Below are positions 49,180 to 60,808 of a stretch of 64,000 bases of DNA, piece by piece (position 1 is the first letter of the stretch; each line of letters begins with the position of its first letter). The notes under the pieces are model-generated. The model ran no database searches. It saw only the letters and a list, made by a program, of their open reading frames with translations, and had not been told where the DNA came from. Made by a program: the position numbers and the translations under genes. Source of the DNA: Adiantum capillus-veneris (taxonomy: Eukaryota; Streptophyta; Polypodiopsida; Polypodiales; Pteridaceae); NCBI GenBank assembly GCA_014529385.2, contig CM043971.1:87000840-87064839 (forward strand), in the 5' to 3' direction.

Positions 49180-51420
49180 AGTCCAATAGGTCCATTGTAT
49201 GGAAGACTTAGAGTGCCTCTTACATGGTGCCTCCAAGGTTTCCAAAAAATAAAATCATTGAAAAAAAAGGCCACTTGTCTCCAATCTATTGCCCATTTGA
49301 AGCATAGAGAGAACCAAGGTCCACCACTTGTCCAAGCTAGACATGGAGCATTGACACAAGATCCAACACTTATCCAAGAACCCTATAGTATATGTGGTAA
49401 CATGGGATGCATTGATGCAAAAAAGTAGTCTAGCCTCCTCATCCATCTCTTTTTTCTTGTAGCCTAGAGGGATTAGTTTCAAGGTCTATCACTAGTCAAA
49501 AACTACACATAGAACATTGATACAAGGTTCCACCACATGTGAAACCTATCATCTCTAGTAGCATGGATGGTTTGATATCAAGGTTCACTGTGTGTCCTAC
49601 CTATACTCTATTGTAGCATAGAGATTCTGGTTTGGTGGTACTACACTTGTCCAAACTTGGCTTGTTGTTGATATCTGGAGGTAATCAAGGGTCCTCCACT
49701 TGTCCAAGTTAGGCATATAAAACAATTGCAAGGTCCACCATGTGTACAACATATGATTGATTATAGCATGCATGGTCTTATTTCATGGGCAACCATCTTC
49801 TCTCCAACATGTGTCCAACCTCGGCTCCATTGAAGCATGGAGAGAAGCAAGGTCCACCACTTATCAAAGCTATTATTTTCTCCCAGTGCTTTCAAAACCC
49901 ATAATACGTTGTACATGGGGGGGGGGGGATTCTTGTTTCAAGGTCCACCACTTGGCTAAGGTTGGATCCATTGAAACATAAAGAGAAGAAAGCTCTACCA
50001 TTTGTCCAAGCTAGGTGCCATTGAAACATGAAAACCCCATAATATGTTGTATACAGGGGGGTTTTTTCACGGTCTACCACTTGTCTAAGCTATGGTCCAT
50101 TGGAACATGGAGAGAATCAAAGCTCCACCACTTTTCTAAGCTAGGATCCATTGAAACATGGAGAGAAGCAAGCTCCATTGTTTGTCTAAGCTAGGCTCCA
50201 TTGGAACATGGAGAAAACAAGCTCCACCACTTGCCTATTATTGCATAGAGATTCTGGTTTGAAGGTCCACCACTTGTCCAACCTTGCCTTCATGTATGGA
50301 GATAATAAAGAGTGCAATGCTTCTCTAAGCTAGGGACATAAAAGAGTTTCAAGGTCCACTACATATACGATCTATGATGGGTTGTAGCATGGGAGGTTTC
50401 ATTTTAAGGTTGACCACTTCTCCAGCTCCGCTTGTCCAACCTCAGATCCATTGAAGAATGGAGAATAAAGGTGTACCAACTCTCCAAAATAGGCAAGAAA
50501 ATCTCTATAAAACCCATGAATTGTTAATATATGCTATGCTGTGGAGTTTTGTTTGAAGGTCCACTCCTTATCCAAGCTACAATCCATTGAAGCATGGAAA
50601 TAAGTAAGATATATCTATAGTCCAAGATAGGATCCATTGAAACATAGAGAGAATCAAGGTCCACCACTTGTCCAAGCTATGCATGGGTAATTGATATAAG
50701 GACCACTACGTTTTCACCTATACTATGCTCTATCATGGATGGTTTCATATACCACCAATTTTCCAACCTATTTAGTAGGTTGTATTATGGGGGTTTGGTT
50801 TCAAGGTACTTCACTTGTCTAAGGTGGGTTCCATTGAACCATGGAGAGAAACAATGTCTACCACTTGTCCGAAATATGCTCCTTTAAAACATAAAAGCAA
50901 GGTCCACCACTTGTCCAAGCTAATGTTTCTCTCCATTGAAGCATGGAGAGAAACAAGGTCTACCACCTGTCCAAAATATGCTCCATTGAAACATAAAAGC
51001 AAGGTCCACCACTTGTCCAAGCTAATATAACAAATGGGTGTTGGTTACAAGGTGTACCACACTTGTCTAAACTAGTCTCCATGAAAGGTCCACCACATGT
51101 CCAAGCTATATGATCTTGGTTTGAAGGTCTACCACACCTCTTGAAATTAGGATCCATGTAAGGTCCACCTTTTGTCAAGATATGCCTTTAATGAGTACTA
51201 AAACTAAGTAAATTGCAGTACTTAAATACCTTTCCAAGCTCATTAAGATTTTGGTCTCTAAGCCGCCACCACATGTTTAATCTATGCTCTAATTGATTAC
51301 TTATGCTAGTTCTCAAAGTCCAAACATAAGCTTCCTTCTAGCAAGGTTAGTTTAAATTTAGGCTCCAGCACCTGTCTAAGCTAGGTTCAATTTATGAAGC
51401 GTCACCATTTAACCATGCTA
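49180..51420 (-). repeat. Minisatellite array C
   Basis: About 2.2 kb with the family in minus orientation (plus strand reads aaggtccaccacttgtccaa and ccattgaaacatggagagaa). It lies in the interval between the donor at 51,701 and the acceptor at 49,112, so it is intronic if that join is right. More diverged than array D; includes a poly-G run near 49,918-49,928. Confidence 0.9.
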
Positions 51421-51700
51421 CGATCTAATGTATCATATCAAGGGGGTATTGATAAAAGGTCCAAAACTTATTGAGTTCAAGCTCTTAAGTAATTAAGTCT
51501 TTGTGAGTATTAAATGTTATAGTTTCAGTCTAAAGATCCACCATTCAAAAACTCAAGTAATTTATTATTTACATTCAAACCTTGAATGCTTGAGATAAAA
51601 AATACAAACTCAATCAGTACTATATAAAGCAAAATCTAACATTAAGAGTATCAAATCAGTAACAAGAAACACTAACATACACAAGAAACTCAAAACATAC

Positions 51701-53081
51701 GTGTCTCCATTTCCAAAAAGTCCTCCATTGATAGAGGATGTTGTTGTTGTTCTTCTTCTTCTCTTTGTGGAGAGCACTCCTCTGTAACAGGCACAATGTC
51801 ATCTGATTGCAAAGTGGATTGTTGAAGTCCAGCCCATTTTTCTATATCTTCATGAGACTTAGCAAAGTCTAGTAGCATGGTCTCCACATTTTTTGCCTCC
51901 TCCACACTATCAATTAAGCATATAACTTCTTTTTTCTGTTGTATTCCTTCTTGTGCAACCAAGGAGCCATCACCAAAAACATCAACAAGCTTGCGGTCTT
52001 CAAAAAAATATGTACGAATGTAGTGCTTGACCAAAGCTCTTTTTTTGGCCTCCAAATATTGCAAATCTGACATATCGTTATCTGCTACTTGAAGAAGAGA
52101 ACAATCAATTGGCATGGGATGTTCCTCTGATCTTCTTCTCAGGTCTTCAAATGCATTCCCTTGTCCCAAGAAGGCAATAACTGTTAGGAATTGAATTGCT
52201 CCTTTGCAAGGAGCTGATGGAAAGTGATGCAATGCACCACAACAATGGTAGCTCAGATTATCTCCCATGGCGTGAAAGGCACATTGCAATTTTGTGAAGT
52301 TAGTGAAATCCACAAATGCAACAAAGACAAATCCAGGATCTATTGACCCTCCAGCAATAGCCAAGATCCCATCCAAAGCATTGTTAAATGTCTCCTCACT
52401 CCACTTCAAATTGCCTCCAACGTTTTTTGTCATATCTAAAACATATAAGCCAATAGGCACTTTATTATTGAAGTGGCGCATCAAGTAGAGATTGCCTTCC
52501 ATTTGTAGGCTCACCACATAGATTGACCATGGCAAATCTCTAGGCTCAGTTTTCTCCTTTTGAAGGTGAATTGCCCATTGCATGTATTTTATTGCTCCAT
52601 CTGGAAAAGCCATTTTCTTTGTTCCACGCGTCAAACTAGATTTGATCCATTCCTCGCATAGCATTAAAATTGTTTTATAAACAACATCATTGATGTTATA
52701 CATTTTGACCACCTCCTCCCAGTTTTTACATGGTGAAGACTCATTCAAATTTTTGAAGCCTTCAAGAAGTGCATCTTGAATCAATTTGTCTTGCTTCAAC
52801 TCCTTGATTCTATCATACATGTCAGTTGCATCACCATCCTTTGCACTCTTTGACAGTAAAATCTTCTCATCTCTAATCTCTTCTTGAATAGTCTTTACCT
52901 CTGATTCCTCAAGGCCACAAAGGTATCTAAATATAGTTGTTGGGGGTTTCTTATTCTGCTCTTCTAGCTTTTCAATGATTTCTATCCAGCAATCATAAAC
53001 TAAATCAGAGTACGTGACCATGTGTGCCTATTTAGCAATCCAACTTGCTGCTGCACTCATTCTTGCCAATCGAAGAAAAGC
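51701..53081 (-). pseudogene. Unrecognised protein, exon B
   Basis: About 460 codons after a ctttttag acceptor (53,081), joined in phase to exon A, and ending at a good donor (acac|gtatgt, 51,701). One TAG (about 53,030) lies early; the next 440 residues are open. N-terminal half is charged and helical (IEKLEEQNKK, IRDEKILLSKSAKDGD). The middle has GLYVLDMTKNVGG, FVAFVDFTNFTKL and CCGALHHFPSAPCKGAIQFL, which look like a folded core; the end is Glu/Gln-rich. I recognise no family. In-phase join to the ParB-like exon suggests one protein. Confidence 0.6.
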
Positions 53082-53165
53082 CTAAAAAGAAATAGAGAAA
53101 TAATTAAACTATTGAGCAAGATTTGTTAATTAAACACTATCAAAAAGACAAAGAAAATAACTTAC

Positions 53166-54358
53166 ATCCCATTCCGGCACAGATGCATGTCCCTCTGCAA
53201 TTCCACTTGCTGCCTTTGGTGGTCGTCCTGAGAAGATCCATTGACTCCGTAAATGTCTCAATATTTGGCTGTAAGGTTGCTTGACATACAATGCCTGAGC
53301 CTCCTCATTTGCAATGGCAGATATAGCAGTTGCAACAAATGGAGGAGCATTCACAACAATGCGAGCCTTTCTAAATTTATACACGCTAATCAGTCTTTCA
53401 AATATCTCTTTGTTGTTTTGTTCATTGTGAAGCAAAACTTTTGCAGCATAGATTGAATGCTGCCCATCAAGAATCCAATAATGATAATCTTTAATTTTTT
53501 GCTCCTCTACCTCTTCTACTGCCAAAGGAGTCCCCTTCTTTGATTTTGCATTTCGAACAGGCATCAAATATGCACATGCTGCAGGCTTGGTCGTACTCCG
53601 TGAAAATCCAAATAACACACTTTCAGCGTGTTTTTTATCCATAATACGTGCATTATAGTGATCAGGAGCAAGCCAACAATTTTGAATAGGGATATCAAAT
53701 TCCCTATATTGGAAAGGAAAATAATTTATGTACTTATTCATTCCACCTGTATCTTTTTCTTGTCCTTTCATGGCCTCAACTTCTAAAACATCTGGATCCA
53801 CAATTCTCATCTTTGACATTGAACCCTCTGTTGATGAGGATGCCAAAGATGCCTTGTCTACATCCAAAATGGAACTAGTTCGCTTAGCTGCTAATTTTTG
53901 CACTTTTGCTTGCTTCTTTGTGGATGGTGGTCGTGAAGCTTTCATCTTTTTTCGTTGTAGTGTGGCAATGATGGAGCTTTGAAGTTGATCTGCTGTGATG
54001 TTTGGATTTGATTCTGCAAACTTCCATCCTCGAGAAAACATTGTCTCTTCTTTGTTTGTAGACATGCGCTCCAATGCATATGCTCCTGGAGATAGTTGAA
54101 ATTCTAGATTCATTGGAACTGGAATGTCAATGCATTCCACCTCCGGATGACTATCAACTACAGAGACAGATGCTTCCACAACTTGTCCAACATCTTCAAA
54201 CAAGCTGTCATCATCTCCTTTTTGGCAATAAATAGATGCACCTTATGAAATTGTGCACCCTCTATACTATGTATGTCCAAATACCATTTCCTTAGATCAT
54301 TGCAAGTATAGTCAACTGACAGCAACCCTTGCAACCTGTTTTTTTGGAGCCATCTTTC
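53166..54358 (-). pseudogene. ParB-like DGQH protein, exon A
   Basis: Starts after tttgtttcag (54,358) and ends at the textbook donor gat|gtaagt (53,166). The main frame is open from about 54,210 (DDDSLFEDVGQVVEA) for some 345 codons. Order: acidic start, Lys-rich basic linker (QRKKMKASRPPSTKKQAK), then from about 53,740 a domain with FPFQYREFDIPIQNCWLAPD, a stretch ending AYLMPV, and YHYWILDGQHSIYAAKVLL. The DGQHxxxA turn after a strand is the hallmark of ParB/sulfiredoxin-fold proteins, which bind or cut DNA or hydrolyse nucleotides; the usual DGQHR Arg is Ser. Fold assignment is from motif only. The first part of the exon reads in a different frame, so a frameshift is likely. Confidence 0.55.
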
Positions 54359-54419
54359 CTGAAACAAAAAAAACCAAATGTTATTTTAGCATATACTTTT
54401 TTGTAATGAATTAAGTTTG

Positions 54420-57400
54420 TGTGAATACAAGGTCCACCACTTGTTCAAGTTAGATCTAAGCAAGTATACATAGTAATCTTTTAAGCTAGTAAACTAAGGG
54501 AAGGGAGAAGTAAGGTCCACCACTTGTCCAAGCTCAGCTCTAGACAACATGGAGAGATTCGAGGTCTACTAATTGTCTAATATAGGCTAACTATATTGAA
54601 ACATAGAGAGAAGCAAAGGTCCACCACTTGTCCAATCTAGGGTCCGTTGAAACATGGAGAGAAGGATGCTCCACCATTTGTCCAAAATAGGCTCCATTGA
54701 AACATGAAGAGAAGCAATATGCACCATGTCTTTGAGATCCTAGGCTCCATTGAAATACCTTAAACCCACAATCTTTTGTATATGTGGGGTTTAAATTCAA
54801 GGTCCACCACTATTCTCCCTAGTAGCATGAGTGGTTTTGTCTCAAGATTCACCACTTTTCCACTCTATGTCATTATATTAAGAAGATATGGGTGTTAAGG
54901 TCCACCACTTGTCCAACCTATAAGGCTATATCTAAAATGGTATTATTTACCACCACTTGGAATGCACATGATAGGTTTTACATAGGGGTCTGGTTCCAAG
55001 GTCCACCACTTGTCCAAGCTAACTCTATTGAAACATAGAGAGAATCAAAGGTCCACACCTTGTTCAAGCTAGACTCCATTGAAAATGGAGAGAAGGATGC
55101 TCCACCATTTCTCCAAGCCAGGTTCGATTGAAACATGAACAGAAGCAAGCTGCACCATGTCTCCAAAATGCTAGGCTCCATATCTTAAACCCATGATATT
55201 TCGTACATGGGGGGTTTACATTCAAGGTCCACCACTTGTCCAACCTATTATCACTAGTAGCATGAGTGGTTTGGTCTCAAGATTCACCACTTTTCCACTC
55301 TATGTCATTATATTAAGAAGATCTGGGTGTTAAGGTCCACCACTTGTCCAACCTATAAGGCTATATCTTAAAGGGTATTCTTTCTGACCACTTGGAATGA
55401 CCATGATAGGTTTTACATGGGGGTTTGGTTCCAAGGTCCACCACTTGTCCAAGCTAGGGTCCATTGAAACATGGAGAGAAGGATACTCCACCATTTGTCC
55501 AAGATAGGCTCCATTGAAACATTAAGAGAAGCAAGGTGCACCACGTCTCCAAGATGCTAGGCTCCATCTAAATACCTTAAACCCACGATATTTTGTAGAT
55601 GGGGGTTTTACATTCAAGGTCCACCACTTGTCCAACCTATTATCGCTAGTAGCATGAGTGGTTTGCTCTCAAGATTCACCACTTTTCCACTCTATGCCAT
55701 TATATTAGGAATATCTGGGTGTTAAAGTCCACCACTTGTCCAACCTATAAGGATATATCATTAAGGTTATCATTTCTCACCACTTGGAGTGACCATGATA
55801 GGTTTTACATGGGGGTTTGGTTCCAAGGTCCACCACTTTTCCAAGCTAACTCTATTGAAACATAGAGAGAAACAAAGGTCCACCACTTGTCCAAGCTATG
55901 CTCCATTGAAACATGGAGAGAACGATGCTCCACCATTTGTCGAAGCTAAGTCTATTGAAACATGGGGGGTTTACGTTCAAGGTCCACCAGTTGTCCAAGC
56001 TATTATCGCTAGTAGCATGAGTGGTTTTGTCTCAAGATTCACCACTTTTTCACTATATGTCATTATATTAAGAATATTTTGGTGTTAAGGTCCACCACTT
56101 GTCCAACCTATAAGGCTATATCTTAAAGGTTATTCTTTCTCACCACTTGGAGTGACCATGATAGGTTTTGCATGGGGGTTTGGTTCCAAGGTCCACCACT
56201 TGTCCAAGCAAACTCTATTGAATCATAGAGAGAAGCAAAGGTCCACCACTTGTCCAAGCTAGGGTCCATTGAAACATGGAGAGAAGGATGCTTCACCATT
56301 TGTCCAAAATAGGCTCCATCGAAAAATGAAGAGAAGCAAGCTGCACCATGTCTCCAAGATGCTAGGCTTCATCGAAATACCTTAAACCGAGGATATTTTG
56401 TACATGGGGGGTTTACATTCAAGGGCCAATACTTGTCCAAGCTATTATCTCTAGTAGCATGAGTGGCTTTGTGTCAAGATTCACCACTTTTCCACTCTAT
56501 GTCATTATATTAAGAATATGTGGGTGTTAAGGTCCACCACTTGTCCAACCTATAACTCTATATCTTAAAGGTTATTCTTTCTTACCACTTGGAGTGACCA
56601 TGATAGGTTTTACATGGGGGTTTGGTTTCAAGCTCCAGCACTTGTCCAAGCTAACTCTATTGAAACAGAGAGAGAAGAAAAGGTCCACCACTTGTCCAAG
56701 CTAGGCTCCATTGAAACATGGAGAGAAGGATGCTCCACCATTTGTCAAAGATAGGCTCCATTGAAACATGACCAGAAGCAAGCTGCGCCATGTCTCCAAG
56801 ATGCTAGGCTCCATCGAAATACATTAAACTCACGATATTTCGTAGATGAGGGGTTTACATTCAAGGTCCACCACTTGTCCAAGCTATTATTGCTAGTAGC
56901 CTGAGTGGTTTGGTCTCAAGATTCACCACTTTTATTAAGAATATGTGGGTGTTAAAGTCCACCACTTGTCCAACCTATAAGGCTACATCTTAAAGGTTAT
57001 TCTTTCTTACCACTTGGAGTGACCATGATAGGTTTTACATGGGGGTTTGGTTCCAAGCTCCACCACTTGTCCAAGCTAACTCCATTGAAACATAGAGAGA
57101 AACAAAGGTCCACCACTTGTCCAAGCTAGGGTCCATTGAAACATGGAGAGAAGGATGCTCCACCATTTGTCAAAGATAGGCTCCATTGAAACATGACGAG
57201 AAGCAAGCTGCACCATGTCTCCAAGATGCTAGGCTCCATCGAAATACATTAAACCCACGATATTTCATAGATGAGGGGTTTACATTCAAGGTCCACCACT
57301 TGTCTAAGCTATTATTTCTAGTAGCCTAAGTGGTTGGGTCTCAAGATTCACCACTTTTATTAAGAATATGTGGGTGTTAACGTCCACCACTTGTCCAACC

Positions 57401-59336
57401 TATAAGGCTACATCTTAAAGGTTATTCTTTCTTCCCACTTGGAGTGACCATGATAGGTTTTACATGGGGGTTTGGTTCCAAGGTCCACCACTTGTCTAAG
57501 ATAACTCTATTGAAACATAGAGAGAAACAAAGGTCCACCACTTGTCCAAGCTAGGCTCCATTGAAACATGGAGAGAACGTTGCTCCACCATTTGTCGAAG
57601 CCAAGTCTATTGAAACATGGGGGGTTTGCGTTCAAGGTCCACCACTTGTCCAAGCTATTATCGCTAGTAGCATGAGTGGTTTTATCTCAAGATTCACCAC
57701 TTTTTCACTCTATGTCATTATATTAAGAATATTTGGGTGTTAAGGTCCACCACTTGTCCAACCTATAAGGCTATATCTTAAAGGTTATTCTTTCTCACCA
57801 CTTGGAGTGACCATGATAGGTTTTACATGGGGGTTTGGTTCCAAGGTCCACCACTTGTCCAAGCTAACTCTATTGAATCATAGAGATCTGCGAAGGTCCA
57901 CCACATGTCCAAGCTAGGGTCCATTGAAACATGGAGAGAAGGATGCTCCACTATTTGTCAAAGATAGGCTCCATTGAAACATGAAGAGAAGCAAGCTGCA
58001 CCATGTCTCCAAGATGCTAGGCTTCATTGAAATACCTTAAACCCACGATATTTTGTACATGGGGGGTTTACATTCAAGGGCCACCACTTGTCCAAGCTAT
58101 TATCACTAGTAGCATGAGTGGTTTTGTCTCAAGATTCACCACTTTTCCACTCTATGTCATTATATTAAGAATATGTGGGTGTTAAGGTCCACCACTTGTC
58201 CAACTTATAAGTCTATATCTTAAAGGTTATTCTTTCTTACCACTTGGAGTGACCATGATAGGTTTTACATGGGGATTTGGTTCCAAGGTCCACCACTTGT
58301 CCAAGCTAACTCTATTGAAACAGAGAGAGAAGAAAAGGTCCACCACTTGTCCAAGCTAGGCTCCATTGAAACATGGAGAGAAGGATGCTCCACCATTTGT
58401 CCAAGATAGACTCCATTGAAACATGACGAGAAGCAATCTGCACCATGTCTCCAAGATGCTAATCTCCATCGAAAAACATTAAACCCACGATATGTCGTAG
58501 ATGAGGGGTTGACATTCAACGTCCAACACTTGTCCAAGCTATTATTGGTAGTAGCCTGAGTGGTTTGATCTCAATATTCACCACTTTTTCACTCTATGCC
58601 ATTATATTAAGAATGTCTGAGTGTTAAGGTCCACCACTTGTCCAACCTATAAGGATATATCATTAAGGTTATTCTTTCTCACCACTTGGAGTGACCATGA
58701 TAGGTTTTACATGGGGTTTGGTTCCAAGGTCCACCACTTGTCCAAGGTAACTCTATTGAAACATAGAGAGAAACAAAGGTCCACCACTTGTCCAAGCTAG
58801 GCTCCATTGAAACATGGAGAGAACGATGCTCCACCATTTGTCGAAGCTAAGTCTATTGAAACATGGGGGGTTTACGTTCAAGGTCCACCAGTTGTCCAAG
58901 CTATTATCGCTAGTAGCATGAGTGGTTTTGTCTCAAGATTCACCACTTTTTCACTCTATGTCATTATATTAAGAATATTTGGGTGTTAAGGTCCACCACT
59001 TGTCCAACCTATAAGGCTATATCTTAAAGGTTATTCTTTCTCACCACTTGGAGTGACCATGATAGGTTTTACATGGGGGTTTGGTTCAAAGGTCCAACAC
59101 TTGAATCATACAGAGAAGCAAAGGTCCACCACTTGTCCAAGCTAGGCTCCATTGAAACATGAAGAGAAGCAAGCTGCACCATGTCTCCAAGATGCTAGGC
59201 TCCATCAAAATACCTTAAACCCACGATATTTCGTAGATGGGGGGATTACTTTCAAGGTCCACCACTTGTCCAAGCTATTATCTCTAGTGGCATGGTTTGG
59301 TCTCAAGATTCACCAGTTTTCCACTCTATGTCATTA
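54420..59336 (-). repeat. Minisatellite array D
   Basis: About 4.9 kb, the most regular array. The landmark gttttacatgggggtttgg recurs near 54,971, 55,411, 55,802, 56,167, 56,607, 57,031, 57,461, 57,818, 58,263, 58,702 and 59,078: higher-order units of about 425-445 bp alternate with shorter ones of about 357-390 bp. Each holds several aaggtccaccacttgtccaa cores, so the orientation is opposite to arrays A and B. It lies 5' of exon A on the coding strand and is cut by the Ty3 insertion at 59,337. Confidence 0.94.
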
Positions 59337-59623
59337 TGTTAACCCTCACGGCACACGGACACCCTATGATCTATAAACGTTGTATTATTTAGAGTCAGGT
59401 ACCGGGCTTGTCGGACCAATAGGAAAAGGGTAAGAGTGATCGCCGATGAGAGGCGCACTTTAACTTGGACATTCAAGGGATTAGTTGGTTAAGCATGGGC
59501 GCCCAAGTGTGAATGGGGTGAGCTCCTATAAAAGCCAACTAAACCTAATTTTTACTCATTCTCTCATTTGTGCAATAGAAGAGTGCTCTTGCTCCATCTC
59601 CATCTTCTTCTTCTTCACCTCCT

Positions 59624-59656
<33 letters not shown>

Positions 59657-59904
59657 GAGAGTGTGTGCGATCGAGCATTATGAAGGCACGACGGCGGCGA
59701 AGCGGTTGAGCGCGGCACGATTGTAGCTTCTTCTTCATCGCGGCGAGGAATCCACCACGAAGGCGAGCGTAGAGCGGTGAGTGACACACCCTTTGTTTTC
59801 TTGAGCTTGCTAGTTTAGGCTTGTTGTGTGCTTGGAGCCGTTTGTGGCACGCACACGGTGTATTGGCAAGTCCCTTGCTTCGACAGTGCGGCAAGGAGCG
59901 CACA
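59337..59904 (+). repeat. 5' LTR of Ty3 element
   Basis: Starts TGTTAACCCTCACGG exactly where the minisatellite sequence breaks off and ends GAGCGCACA, four bases before a tRNA-Asp primer site. TATA box ctataaaag at 59,526-59,534, then a pyrimidine-rich R region, a (GT)n-(GA)n tract (59,624-59,656) and GC-richer U5. The 3' LTR lies beyond the window. The likely left copy of the target duplication is catta (59,332-59,336). Confidence 0.88.
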
Positions 59905-59908
59905 TTTT

Positions 59909-59927
59909 TGGCGCCGCTGCCGGGGAT
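59909..59927 (+). other. Primer-binding site, tRNA-Asp type
   Basis: TGGCGCCGCTGCCGGGGAT, complementary to the 3' end of plant tRNA-Asp with one mismatch (C for T), as used by Tat and Athila-type Ty3 elements. Confidence 0.9.
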
Positions 59928-60072
59928 ATGCCCTACACTAAGCTCGGTTAGCACTTTACGCTTCCTTGTGGTGCAATTTCTATCATAGGAAAGGCAGGGA
60001 AGGAGTGTGTGGAGATTTCTGTTTTTTGCGTTTTCTGCGTTTGCTGTCAAGTTTCAATTTCTGCTATTGTCT

Positions 60073-60260
60073 GCGTTTTTTCAATTTCTGCAATTTCTGC
60101 ATTTTCAAGTTCGGCGTTTTCAATTTCTGCAATTTTCTGCATTTCTGCGTTTTTTCAATTTCTGCAATTTCTGCATTTTCAAGTTCGGCGTTTTCAATTT
60201 CTGCAATTTTCTGCATTTCTCAATTTTCTGCATTTCTGCATTTTCAATTTCTGCAAAAAA
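60073..60260 (+). repeat. 74-bp leader tandem repeat
   Basis: Two nearly identical 74-bp units begin at 60,073 and 60,147 (gcgttttttcaatttctg ... gcatttct), flanked by shorter ttctgcattt reiterations to about 60,255. Lies in the untranslated leader between primer site and gag. Confidence 0.85.
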
Positions 60261-60808
60261 AAATTCTGGAAAAAAAAAAAACATTTCGAAAAATAAAAAC
60301 GCGAGCGAGCGGGCGGCTAAATTTTTCGAAAATAAAAAACGTGACTCTTAAAACGGACGGGTTGGTTTGTATAAAAGGTAGATCGGGATCGGGATCATTT
60401 TCCCAAGCCCAAGCCCAGGCCCAGGTCTCAGTCCTCAGTTTTATGATATATACAAGACTCACTCTTATATATATACCCTACTCCCTCAAGAGAGAATGAG
60501 AGCATGTGGGACAAGTCCTCCACTCTCCTCCTTTCTCTTCCCACTTGCACCCTTAGACTTTCTAGTTTGGGCCTAGTTCCCTACTGAAAATTGACAGTTT
60601 TAGGGATTCCGAGGGCATAGAGTGACCAAACGGAGGGCTGTAAAGCACGGCACGACCCTCTGACCGATACGCTCATTTCGAGCTATCACACGGCCCATTC
60701 CACGACACGCTCTAAAAAATCTAGCAAAAAAACAAACAAAAAACACGCTAAAACTAGTCACAAGGCCTCCTAGAGCAGCTTTTTGACACCTTAGGGTATC
60801 AGAAGCAC

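Noticed and set aside
37640-59336. CRISPR-like array
   Set aside because: Repeats are degenerate, spacing is irregular, spacers are themselves repeated, and the context is a plant genome.
54978-59376. Open frames of 60-100 residues in array D, some nearly identical
   Set aside because: Their similarity comes from the DNA repeat; frames break between units and no start or codon bias is shared.
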